Positions 1-7,996 of a stretch of 64,000 nt of DNA are shown here, in pieces. Origin of the DNA: Gammaproteobacteria bacterium (GTDB lineage Bacteria; Pseudomonadota; Gammaproteobacteria; Pseudomonadales; Azotimanducaceae). Below the pieces are notes generated by a model. It saw nothing but the letters and a program-made list of their open reading frames with translations, was not told the DNA's origin and did not search any database. The stretch's first letter is position 1; each line of letters begins with the position of its first letter. A program made the translations under genes and the position numbers. The DNA is taken from contig JAJFKA010000034.1 in NCBI GenBank assembly GCA_021773555.1, positions 1 through 64,000 of the forward strand. The letters are read 5' to 3'.

Positions 1-2142
1 AGTTCAAATCTGGTTTCCGCGAGGTTTGAGGTCACTGTCCCGGAAAATAACGTCATCACGCTCGAGCAGATTGGCCAGGTCCTTGACGCCTTTGATCTTG
101 TGCTTCTGGCAGTCGCTCCGAACCGCTTTGTGGTGAATGCCAGGGAGGTGCCGCAGAAGCTGGACACCCTCGACGGCGTTTCACCGGATCATCTGGCGGC
201 ACCGCTTCTGGAAGAAATCGTGGTTAGCTCCAGTATTTATAAGCTGATCATGTCCCGAACCGGCGAGGTTACCGAACTGACCCATGAGGATCTTGAGCGC
301 AGGCCAAGCATCGCCAATGACGCCTTTCGAGCCGTCAACCAGCTAGCGGGTGCGGCATCAGTAGGGGTTTCTGTTCGCCCACGTGTCAGGGGAGGGAACG
401 AAGACGAGATGCTGGTGAGCTTCAACGGTCTCAGACTCTATGAGCCCTTCCATCTGCAGGCGTTCAGTGGTCTGTTCAGCACGGTGGACGACCGGGTGAT
501 CAAGTCCATGGAATTTATGAGCGGGGGATTTCCGGTCCGTTATGGTGATCGTCTGAGCGCGGTCCTGGCGATCAAAACCGAGAAGCCGCAGGACATCGGC
601 GATATTCGTGAAGCAGGGCTGGGACTCTACACCGCATCTTATTTGCAGAGTGGGTCAGCACCGGGCGGTCACTTCCTGTTCGATGCCCGCAGAAGCAGTC
701 TGGAAGGCATTATGAATCTTACCGAATCTGATTTCGGTACACCGACATTTGGTGATCTTTACCTGCGCTATGACCTGGATACACAAGAAGATCAATCCCT
801 GTCTCTGAACCTGCTCTGGTACGGCGATGATGTGTCCCTTAACAATAGTTCTCGATCTGAATCTGCGCACTCTATCTATGGCAATACCTATCTGTGGATG
901 GATCTCGGTCGGTCGCTGACCGAGCATCTTGAAAGTCAGACCCTGTTATCTGTCGCGGGGATCAAGAATGACCGGTCGGGGCAGGTTTTGAAACCAGGGC
1001 AGGTGATTGGCTCTTTATCAGATGATCAGGAATTTCGTGTTTATGGCATCAATCAGGAGTTGTCCTATACCTTCGACAACCGCGGTCTGTTGGAATTTGG
1101 GCTGGATTATCGTTACGTGGATGCAGAGTATAGATTTGATTCAAGCCTTGCTATTGATCCTTCGTTTCGTGCTTTATCAAACTACCCTCGTCCAACGACG
1201 CTGAGCCTGAAAAAAGTTGTTAGCGGTCACGCCATTGGCCTGTATGGAAATCTTAAGTGGCGATTGTTTCCGAAGGTCTATACCGAGATGGGTTTGCGTA
1301 TTGATCGTCAGAACTATCTTCAGGGCTGGACAGAACAGATCAGCCCCCGGGTCAGCCTGTTGTACGTACTGAATCCCGCAACGGAGTTTCGACTGAGCTG
1401 GGGCAAGTTTGCGCAGGTCGAGGGGGTTCATGAGTTGAAGATCAGTGATGGGCTTGCTCAGTTTCAGCGGGCTCAGAAGGCAGTGCAGCAGGTTGCGAGT
1501 TTTACCCATGTATTCAGGCGAGGTCTGCGGCTGCGTGTGGAGCTCTACCAGAAGAATGGAATCGATGTGGCTCCCTACTTTGAAAACCTGAGTAATCCCC
1601 TGACCTTAGTCCCCGAGCTGCAGGTAGATCGATTCATGGTGGTGCCGGATGATTCTAAAGCCAGAGGGCTTGAGCTTACGCTTGATGGCTACATAGGTGA
1701 TATGGACTGGTGGTTCAATTACAGTTTTTCTTCGGTGCGGGACGATATTGGTTCGCGTTCAATTGAACGCAGCTGGGATCAGGAAGACAGCGTAAACCTT
1801 GGACTGTCTTTCTCGCTTGGCGCCTGGCGTAATACTGTGGCGGCGACTTATCACACCGGCTGGCCGACCACTTCACTGCGAATCTCGGACGCAGGTCTGG
1901 TGAGCACGGGTGCCCGCAACAGCCAGCGATTTTCCGGATACCTAAGTGTTGACCTGAAGACCGCAAAAACCTGGGAGTTCAGCCAGGATCGCAGCCTGCG
2001 CCTTGAGGCCGGGCTAACGAATTTAACAAATCGTGACAATATTGTAGGCGCGGAGTTTGTGAATATTTCCGGAAGCCTGGTTCGCTCAGAAAAAAAATCA
2101 CTGCCACTGGCGCCCTTTGTTGATATTTTTTGGCGCTTTTAG
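1..2142 (+). CDS. TonB-dependent outer-membrane receptor, 5' end missing
   Basis: The reading frame is open from base 1, so the gene starts left of the window; 713 codons are visible. The GTG at 100 is internal and not a credible start. Residues about 70-185 look like a plug domain: an EEIVVSSS segment resembling a TonB-box region, then RVRGGNEDEMLVSFNGLRLY and GGFPVRYGDRLSAVL, which match the plug pattern in which a GG is followed by a segment leading into the barrel. The rest alternates polar and aromatic residues like a beta-barrel and ends in IFWRF, the terminal aromatic expected for BAM-dependent insertion. The role would be energised uptake of an unknown ligand across the outer membrane. 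The stop codon overlaps the stop of the convergent gene by 4 bp. The substrate cannot be inferred, and the signal peptide and any STN domain lie outside the window. Confidence 0.8.
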   Translation, partial: SSNLVSARFEVTVPENNVITLEQIGQVLDAFDLVLLAVAPNRFVVNAREVPQKLDTLDGVSPDHLAAPLLEEIVVSSSIYKLIMSRTGEVTELTHEDLERRPSIANDAFRAVNQLAGAASVGVSVRPRVRGGNEDEMLVSFNGLRLYEPFHLQAFSGLFSTVDDRVIKSMEFMSGGFPVRYGDRLSAVLAIKTEKPQDIGDIREAGLGLYTASYLQSGSAPGGHFLFDARRSSLEGIMNLTESDFGTPTFGDLYLRYDLDTQEDQSLSLNLLWYGDDVSLNNSSRSESAHSIYGNTYLWMDLGRSLTEHLESQTLLSVAGIKNDRSGQVLKPGQVIGSLSDDQEFRVYGINQELSYTFDNRGLLEFGLDYRYVDAEYRFDSSLAIDPSFRALSNYPRPTTLSLKKVVSGHAIGLYGNLKWRLFPKVYTEMGLRIDRQNYLQGWTEQISPRVSLLYVLNPATEFRLSWGKFAQVEGVHELKISDGLAQFQRAQKAVQQVASFTHVFRRGLRLRVELYQKNGIDVAPYFENLSNPLTLVPELQVDRFMVVPDDSKARGLELTLDGYIGDMDWWFNYSFSSVRDDIGSRSIERSWDQEDSVNLGLSFSLGAWRNTVAATYHTGWPTTSLRISDAGLVSTGARNSQRFSGYLSVDLKTAKTWEFSQDRSLRLEAGLTNLTNRDNIVGAEFVNISGSLVRSEKKSLPLAPFVDIFWRF

Positions 2143-2792
2143 TCGCCGGATTTTTTTTCGATCTTCTTGAGTAGAAATCTGATTTCCGCGCGGCGACCTT
2201 CATCCGCGACGGCCCGGCCAGCTCTCGGGCTGGCGTTCAGTGCTGTCGTCAGTCTTGCCCTGGCCTGGGAGTAGGCTTTTTGTTCGAACAAAAACTCGCC
2301 ATAGAAATAGTTGGAATCGATTCCGTCAGGGTCAATTGCGATCGCCTTTTCCAGAAGCGCACGCGCCTTTTTGTCACTGCCGAAAGCGATAGGCCACCCG
2401 GGGACCTGGTAGTAAAGCGCGCCGAGGCTCGTGTAGGCGGAGCCGCTCATAGCCATATCATCGAGGGCCATGGCCTGCTCGAAAGATGCCCGCGCTGCCT
2501 TAATCAGGCTGAGTGCGCTTAATCCGCCAGCTTTACCTGCATAGGTGCTTTTTATTATTCCCTGCCAGATGCGCAGTCCCGCGTTGTCCGGGTCTGATAT
2601 TACTGCGGCATCAGCCTCATCAATGAGTGAAGAAAAAACTGCATCGATATCATCGCTGGCCGTCTGGTAATTGGCGATTGCCCAATCCTGCTGTAACGAT
2701 GCGACCGTTGTCTGTGCGAATGCAGAGGTATTAAAAGTGGAGAGTAGGATCAGTGTAACGACCCTGGTGATATAGAACTCAAGATTAACCAT
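2139..2792 (-). CDS. Exported TPR-like protein, last gene of acyl-ligase operon
   Basis: A 217-residue protein with an N-terminal signal peptide (hydrophobic VVTLILLSTF, cleavage likely after AFA). The mature part is alpha-helical with TPR-like repeats, for example around SLGALYYQVPGWP and ALLEKAIAIDPDGIDSNYF. It resembles the small periplasmic TPR proteins that accompany transport or secretion systems. I chose the ATG at 2792 because it gives a clean signal peptide and has AGGA upstream; a GTG at 2837 overlaps the previous stop but would add 15 residues before the signal. It follows the iron-enzyme gene by about 40 bp on the same strand and is convergent with the TonB receptor. It could link the cytoplasmic pathway to export or to the receptor, but that is inference. 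Confidence 0.65.
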   Translation of the reverse strand: MVNLEFYITRVVTLILLSTFNTSAFAQTTVASLQQDWAIANYQTASDDIDAVFSSLIDEADAAVISDPDNAGLRIWQGIIKSTYAGKAGGLSALSLIKAARASFEQAMALDDMAMSGSAYTSLGALYYQVPGWPIAFGSDKKARALLEKAIAIDPDGIDSNYFYGEFLFEQKAYSQARARLTTALNASPRAGRAVADEGRRAEIRFLLKKIEKKSGD

Positions 2793-2833
2793 GATAATGT
2801 TCCTGTTGAAGTGACTGGGGTGCGCCTGCAGTT

Positions 2834-3514
2834 TCACGCCGCAGCCCGTTTGTTAAGCTCGACCGCAGCAGATGGGATATCCCGATAGACGTTTCCATAC
2901 AGGCGATACACCTTGTTGGCGGCGTCGATGATTGCGTTCTGGTCCTGGGGATCGGTGATGTTATTCATGGCCTGTTCAAAGAAGCGGATATGATCCTGGT
3001 CGAGTTCACCGTGAGTAGTCAGATAAGTCATAGCTGATTCGGGTAGTGATAGTTTGCGCTTGACGATCTGTGCCACTGCCGGTGCCAGACTTGAACTGGT
3101 GGCTTCCAGGACCTGGACCATACCGAAGACCCCGAGCGCATTTTTACGGTGTATATAGTCGTAAAGATAGGAAACCATAATGTCAGTGGCGACCGGGGCC
3201 GTGCCGAACTCAAACTCGTCGCGATCGAATCCGCAGGCGGCTATGTCATCGAGTATCCATTGTTCGTGACCTATCTCTTCCTGGATGTAGTTACTCAAAA
3301 CCGGGAGTAGCCAGCTCTGGCTCGCAGTCAGACGGGCACCCGCTAACATGAGTAGCGGAATAGTATGTTTCACGTGGTGAAAAGCCTGATTCAGAAACGC
3401 GATATAAGTTTCAAGCGTGAAGTCTTCGTTCATGACCTGTTTGATGACCGGTGCGTCCAGCAGGTATTGCCGGGTTTGTCCGGTTGCGGATTGCAGTTGA
3501 TTATAAAATGACAC
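2834..3514 (-). CDS. Haem-oxygenase-fold iron-containing redox enzyme (TenA/PqqC-like)
   Basis: A 226-residue all-helical protein of the TenA/PqqC/haem-oxygenase superfamily. Candidate metal ligands are HHVKH near residue 43, EEIGHEQ near residue 83 and ELDQDHIRFFEQ near residue 163. This pattern of acidic and histidine ligands on separate helices is seen in the haem-oxygenase-like diiron oxidases (UndA, BesC and SznF type). Such enzymes oxidise or cleave fatty acids, amino acids or guanidines with O2; the substrate here is unknown. I chose GTG 3514 because AGGGA lies 7 bases upstream and the product then begins MSFYNQL, typical of the family; GTG 3541 is the alternative. The start lies inside the end of the acyl-ligase gene, so translation is probably coupled. 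Confidence 0.65.
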   Translation of the reverse strand: MSFYNQLQSATGQTRQYLLDAPVIKQVMNEDFTLETYIAFLNQAFHHVKHTIPLLMLAGARLTASQSWLLPVLSNYIQEEIGHEQWILDDIAACGFDRDEFEFGTAPVATDIMVSYLYDYIHRKNALGVFGMVQVLEATSSSLAPAVAQIVKRKLSLPESAMTYLTTHGELDQDHIRFFEQAMNNITDPQDQNAIIDAANKVYRLYGNVYRDIPSAAVELNKRAAA

Positions 3515-5018
3515 GGTTGCTTCCCTGTGGTTGATGGGCACGGCCCTGGTGTTGATGGTAGTGGTTGTCGATCAGTGTCTGATACTGGCTGATCGTGGCC
3601 TCGCGTTTCATGCGTGCGTTGCTCGTCATCAGGGTGGCGTCGATTTCCCCGGACATCAAAATGAACTGGTGAACCTGGGCGTAGTCCGGTAGGTCGTTGT
3701 TAATCTCCCGGACGATGGCTTTGAAAGTGTCCTCAAGTGTTTCCGGATCAGCTACAAATCGTGGCCAGATCAGGGCGAGGTTGTAATCGCGGCTTTCTCC
3801 GTAGATCAGTGCCTGGCCGATGTCAGGGTGCCGGGTCAGTTCGGACTCAACCCATTCGGGGTTGATGTTTCGGCCATAGGAGGTGATGTACTGATTCTTG
3901 ATTCGACCATGGATATAGACATAGCCATCACTGTCAATGCAGCCGAGATCTCCGGTCTCCAGCCACTCATTATTGAGGGGTTGATCGCCCAGATACCCGG
4001 ACATGTTTGATCCTTTGCTAAGCAGCTGGCCAGCATCGTCAACGCGCATTTCAATATGGGGCAGAGGTTTTCCGACGGAACCAGGCCGGGTCGCACCGGG
4101 AAGATTGAGCGTCAGGACCGATGCGGCCTCGGACAACCCGTATCCCTCGAAAGCAGGAATGCCAGCGTTAATCGCCTGCTTCAAAAGTGTCTGACTAACC
4201 TTGCCGCCGCCGACGGCGACCATCTTCAAGCGCTCCGGCGATACCATTTTGAATTCAACCAGGGTTGTGAGTGCCATGAGCAGTTGTGGCACGAGGATGA
4301 CCGAGTCCGGGTTATAGGTCTCAAAGGTATGTGCAAACTGATTCACATCGAAGCTGGAACTGCCCGTCAGGCCGACATCTGAAGGCACAACCACTTCGAC
4401 CCCCTTAATCAGGGGTGCGTACAGTCCGGCAATATTCTCCAAAAGGGTCGCTAACGGCAGAATGCAAACGTGCCGTCTGATCCGAAGCGGTGCAAGTGCG
4501 GTAACGATGCTGGAGGCAACGGTATCTACTGTCGCCTGGGAAAGGCAGACACCTTTTGGATCACCCGTACTGCCAGAGGTGTAAGTAATTTTTCGCGCCA
4601 CTGGTGCGTTATCAAATTTCCGGAGAATGTAAGCCGCCGCAACATTGACCAGACCTGGCGTGGCAACCATCGTGACCCAGGCGCTCCCGAACTTGCCGTG
4701 GTGGGTGGCAGAAATTTCACTGATAAAAAGGTCAACCCGGGCATCTCGGATGACCGCCTGAGTTTGCGCGTCAGTGAAGAAAACCGGTATGGGGACTATT
4801 GTAATTTTTGCTTTGAGGGCAGCAAGATCGCAGACAATCCAGTCGATACTGTTGTTGAGCTGAAATGCCACGGTGTGAATATGCGTACTCGACAGCCAGA
4901 TGGCGAGCCGGTTGACTCTGGCCATAAGCTCAGCATAGGACAACACTTCGTTATCGCTGCGCACCGCGGGGTCATCGGGACGTAAAATGGAATGATTTTG
5001 TAAAGCGGTCAACAGCAC
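3501..5018 (-). CDS. AMP-dependent acyl-CoA synthetase / acyl ligase
   Basis: An ANL-superfamily adenylating enzyme of about 505 residues. The phosphate-binding A3 motif is YTSGSTGDPKG (near residue 165), A5 is EGYGLSEA, A7 is ETGDLG and A8 is IHGRIKNQYITSYGRNINPE. These support activation of a carboxylic acid as acyl-AMP and transfer to CoA or another acceptor. The C-terminal domain is short and the usual catalytic lysine region appears as SNARMKRE. The furthest start (TTG 5054) adds unusual N-terminal residues; GTG 5018 has GGAAAA upstream and TTG 5012 overlaps the upstream TGA, so the true start is in this region. The gene overlaps both neighbours in an operon with a GNAT-like hemolysin family protein and an iron oxidase, suggesting the acyl group is passed between them. 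Confidence 0.82.
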   Translation of the reverse strand: MLLTALQNHSILRPDDPAVRSDNEVLSYAELMARVNRLAIWLSSTHIHTVAFQLNNSIDWIVCDLAALKAKITIVPIPVFFTDAQTQAVIRDARVDLFISEISATHHGKFGSAWVTMVATPGLVNVAAAYILRKFDNAPVARKITYTSGSTGDPKGVCLSQATVDTVASSIVTALAPLRIRRHVCILPLATLLENIAGLYAPLIKGVEVVVPSDVGLTGSSSFDVNQFAHTFETYNPDSVILVPQLLMALTTLVEFKMVSPERLKMVAVGGGKVSQTLLKQAINAGIPAFEGYGLSEAASVLTLNLPGATRPGSVGKPLPHIEMRVDDAGQLLSKGSNMSGYLGDQPLNNEWLETGDLGCIDSDGYVYIHGRIKNQYITSYGRNINPEWVESELTRHPDIGQALIYGESRDYNLALIWPRFVADPETLEDTFKAIVREINNDLPDYAQVHQFILMSGEIDATLMTSNARMKREATISQYQTLIDNHYHQHQGRAHQPQGSNRVIL

Positions 5019-5614
5019 TGGGAGTTTTCCGTGCGCTGTTCCATGGTCCGCCAACCCGCCTGAATATCACCGGCAAGTACCAGGGGGTGCCCGGCGTAAT
5101 AGCTGCCCCAGTTGGAAGTTGGTGAAGCTTGAATCTCGTCAATCAAAGCCTCAGCCAGGCACACCGGTTGCAAACCGAGTCTGTCCAGACACTTCTGGAT
5201 CGGCCGGTTCGCGGTACAAACCAGTTTTTCAAAGCCTTGCTCGATCAGCAGGGGTGGAATGGCCAGCATCAGCGCGAGCGCGGCTTGCCGGTCAAGGGCG
5301 GCGAATCCGCCTAACTCGACGATCTTCGAACGATCGATTTGTGCCGGGAAGTGATTTCCAATGACCGCTTCAACCGGTTGTCCAAGATACTGTTCGAGGA
5401 ACAGCTTTGTATCACCTGCACCTCGAAGACCTGCGACCGCGGTTAATTTTGTGCCGCTGTAGCGAGATACGATCAGTGGGTAAAATTCGGTCAAACGACA
5501 CTTGAAACGCCTGTGAAACTCCTCACGGACGAAGTTGACGGCGATCGCGTAATCCGCTTCTCCTGGCTTCGAAACAATAATTTCAGATTGCGGATGCTGG
5601 ACTGCGCAAGGCAC
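5009..5614 (-). CDS. Thermostable-hemolysin family (GNAT-like) protein
   Basis: A 201-residue protein recognisable as the family named after Vibrio thermostable (delta) hemolysin. The diagnostic block FLEQYLGQPVEAVI lies near residue 91, followed by VELGGFAALD. The family fold resembles GNAT acyltransferases and there is no signal peptide, so it is more likely a cytoplasmic acyl or aminoacyl transferase than a secreted toxin; this last point is inference. The GTG start at 5614 has GGGAAAG upstream. It is the first gene of the four-gene operon, and the 83 bp before it (5615-5697) should hold the promoter, although no clear -35/-10 pair is visible. The hemolysin name should not be read as a proven activity. 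Confidence 0.75.
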   Translation of the reverse strand: MPCAVQHPQSEIIVSKPGEADYAIAVNFVREEFHRRFKCRLTEFYPLIVSRYSGTKLTAVAGLRGAGDTKLFLEQYLGQPVEAVIGNHFPAQIDRSKIVELGGFAALDRQAALALMLAIPPLLIEQGFEKLVCTANRPIQKCLDRLGLQPVCLAEALIDEIQASPTSNWGSYYAGHPLVLAGDIQAGWRTMEQRTENSQCC

Positions 5615-5697
5615 TTGTCTTTCCCAACTGCTTAATGGTGATCAGTGTGATGTAGGATTCTCGAAAATCATTCGTCTTGCGGGGCGATTTTGTTGAA

Positions 5698-6414
5698 TCA
5701 GCTGCGGCGATTGTCAATCTGGTGGTTGAATAGCCCACCCGTTGTGGCCGGTAAGAAGCTGTCGAAGAGCAATACCAGGTTGAACAGCAGGCCTGCAATG
5801 AACATTGAGACCAGGGTATGGCTGAAGAAATGGTCTCCAATGATCATTTTGTAAATGCCGAGAATCCAGCCGATGGCGATCGCTGCAAAAATCATACGAC
5901 GCTTGTGTTTTTCGTCACGGAAAAAAACGCTGCACGCCATCAATGCAAAGCCACCACTGGCATGACCCGCGGGAAAGCATCTGAACTGCTCGCCTGTGGT
6001 TGAGGCTGATGACAGGATTCCCATATAGAGCGCCTCACCACCAAAACCCAGGAGCTGTTTTGGACAGGCGATATTGGTGTGTGCTTTGAGCTGGGAGATC
6101 GTCAATGGGATCAGCAGGAAACAAGCCACGACGATCCGCAGGGAACGTGCATGCGCGCGAACACCTGGCCACCGGGGTGACAGGATCAGACAGATTAACA
6201 AACCGAGGCTGGTGCTAATAAACAACCAGCGAGGACCATCATAAAATAGCAGACGACTCAAAGGTTCTCGGCCACTGAGTAACCAGGCTTGATCCGCGTG
6301 AATGTAAAGCAGGTTCTGGATCAAACGGTCCACATCACCTGCTTCCAGTAAAACCAGGCCGAGAGCAAGCGCCACCAGAATGGTGGCGGAGATAACCATT
6401 GATTTGGAGAACAC
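5698..6414 (-). CDS. PAP2-family membrane phosphatase
   Basis: A 238-residue integral membrane protein with about six hydrophobic segments. The PAP2 signature is visible as FPAGHASGG (near residue 146) and GDHFFSHTLVS (near residue 198), which contain the two histidines and the Ser/Gly loop of the acid phosphatase site. Family members dephosphorylate phosphatidate, undecaprenyl pyrophosphate or lipid A phosphates on the outer face of the inner membrane. It starts 3 bp after the eptA stop with a GTG codon, so it is the last gene of the envelope operon. Next to EptA a lipid A 1- or 4'-phosphatase or a recycler of the lipid by-product is plausible; substrate unknown. Confidence 0.82.
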   Translation of the reverse strand: MFSKSMVISATILVALALGLVLLEAGDVDRLIQNLLYIHADQAWLLSGREPLSRLLFYDGPRWLFISTSLGLLICLILSPRWPGVRAHARSLRIVVACFLLIPLTISQLKAHTNIACPKQLLGFGGEALYMGILSSASTTGEQFRCFPAGHASGGFALMACSVFFRDEKHKRRMIFAAIAIGWILGIYKMIIGDHFFSHTLVSMFIAGLLFNLVLLFDSFLPATTGGLFNHQIDNRRS

Positions 6415-6417
6415 CCG

Positions 6418-7995
6418 CTATGGGTCTCGCAAGGCGAACAGGGGGGGCGCGACGCTTTCAGCCTGGTAATTGACTTCAAACAGATCCAGCAATGTGCTGA
6501 AAATCGCGTCGTGAGTGTTCGCGACGTCATGATTACGCTGCGCACTGATCAGATCAATGTCTGACTCGTCGCTGGCCCAGACGATAACGGCAACTTCCAG
6601 CTGTTCGCTCGGCGCGATCATCTTCGGGAGACCGTGTAAATAGATACCATTTTCACCCAGGGACTCTCCGTGATCGCTTACATAGAGCATGGAAGTCTGG
6701 TACTCGGGGTTGGCTTTAAGAAGATGGATAACCTGGGAAAGAAATTTATCCGTATAACGAATGGCATTGTCGTAGGCATTGTCGATTTCCTGCTGCGTAC
6801 AGGATGCCAGTTCCGGCGTCTGGCAGGCGGGGGAGAAATGTTCCTCACTTGCCGGGTACCGTTTGTAGTACGCGGGTCCATGATTTCCCATCTGATGCAG
6901 GACGATCAGAATATCTCCCGGCTGCTTATCGATATACTGCTGCAGTCCCTCCAGCATGCCCACGTCGCGACACTCCGTATCACAAACCGTGTTCACCCCG
7001 GGGGATCGGTAGTCCTGGAATTCCACACGGGTGGCAACACCTTTTGAGTCCGAGTTATTGTCGCGCCACAAAACGGAAACTCCGGTGCGCTGCAAAATAT
7101 CCAGTACATTCTCGGAGTTGACCGCTTCCTCCCGGTCAAAATCCTCAAAGCCTGCCTCGGCAAACATGCATGGAACCGATTCGGCAGTTGACGTACCACA
7201 CGCCTCGATGTTGCTGTAGCTGATAATATTTTTTTCCCGGGAAAGGAGCGGATTGGTCTCCCGGTCATAGCCGTTCAGTGAAAAACGATCGCGTCGCGCG
7301 GTTTCCCCGACGACAACGATGATCAGTTCGCGACCCGGGTGTTCGGGGATCCTCGCTTCGAGAAATATTTTTTCGAAGGGTTGATCTGCTGTCGGTGAGA
7401 ATTTCGCGCCAAAATATTTCGCCAGTGAATAAACGGGGTAAGCCGGGTTCGCGTAGTACCGCAGGGAATTATGTTCCCGGGCGAGGCTGGCGAAATGATC
7501 CCCCGAGCTGGTGACGCACAGGACAATGGTCAGTATTGCGGCGGCTGCCAGCTGCGCGTTTTGCCGAAAAACGGTCAGCCATCCTGGTCTCGATTTTGAT
7601 AGCCAGATGAAGGCGATCAGCGGGCTCAGCCCAAAGAGGGTTATGTGGGTAATCAACGGCCAGCTGAAGAGATCAGCAGCCTCCTGGAAATCAGTTTCGA
7701 ACACGTTCTGGATCATGGTGCTATCGATTACCGCGCCGAACGTCCCTGAAAAGTAACTTGAGATCGCTGTCAGTAGTGACAGCAGGACCAGTGCAGTTCT
7801 CGTCGCAATTAATGTGCTGAACACCGCGACGACCAGCAAGGTAGTGCAAAACAGCACGAGGGCGAGACTAATCAGGAATCCGGAGTTGGCGATCGTGAGT
7901 GGGTAAACCTCGAGGACCCGGACAAAGAAGGCATGATTGCCGGTCAGCAACAGGAAAAGGGCAGCCAGCACAATGAAGTAAACTCGACCGACCAT
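6418..7995 (-). CDS. eptA: Lipid A phosphoethanolamine transferase (EptA family)
   Basis: A 525-residue inner-membrane enzyme with five N-terminal transmembrane helices and a periplasmic alkaline-phosphatase-fold domain. The metal ligand Glu is in VVGETARRD, the catalytic Thr is residue 270 in CGTSTAESVPC with the flanking disulfide cysteines conserved as in EptA/MCR, and the Asp-His pair is in VSDHGESLGE. It moves phosphoethanolamine from phosphatidylethanolamine to lipid A phosphate, releasing diacylglycerol, which lowers negative surface charge and affects polymyxin binding. I chose ATG 7995, one base after the upstream stop; a TTG at 8025 would overlap that gene by 29 bp. It is the middle gene of a three-gene operon. 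Confidence 0.88.
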   Translation of the reverse strand: MVGRVYFIVLAALFLLLTGNHAFFVRVLEVYPLTIANSGFLISLALVLFCTTLLVVAVFSTLIATRTALVLLSLLTAISSYFSGTFGAVIDSTMIQNVFETDFQEAADLFSWPLITHITLFGLSPLIAFIWLSKSRPGWLTVFRQNAQLAAAAILTIVLCVTSSGDHFASLAREHNSLRYYANPAYPVYSLAKYFGAKFSPTADQPFEKIFLEARIPEHPGRELIIVVVGETARRDRFSLNGYDRETNPLLSREKNIISYSNIEACGTSTAESVPCMFAEAGFEDFDREEAVNSENVLDILQRTGVSVLWRDNNSDSKGVATRVEFQDYRSPGVNTVCDTECRDVGMLEGLQQYIDKQPGDILIVLHQMGNHGPAYYKRYPASEEHFSPACQTPELASCTQQEIDNAYDNAIRYTDKFLSQVIHLLKANPEYQTSMLYVSDHGESLGENGIYLHGLPKMIAPSEQLEVAVIVWASDESDIDLISAQRNHDVANTHDAIFSTLLDLFEVNYQAESVAPPLFALRDP

Positions 7996-7996
7996 A

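Noticed and set aside
4470-4985. Long plus-strand frame inside the acyl-ligase gene
   Set aside because: It lies opposite a convincing ANL ligase with all core motifs; the product has no family features and no ribosome site.
5009-5614. Pore-forming toxin reading of the thermostable-hemolysin family gene
   Set aside because: No signal peptide or membrane-spanning toxin features; the fold resembles GNAT and the operon is metabolic.
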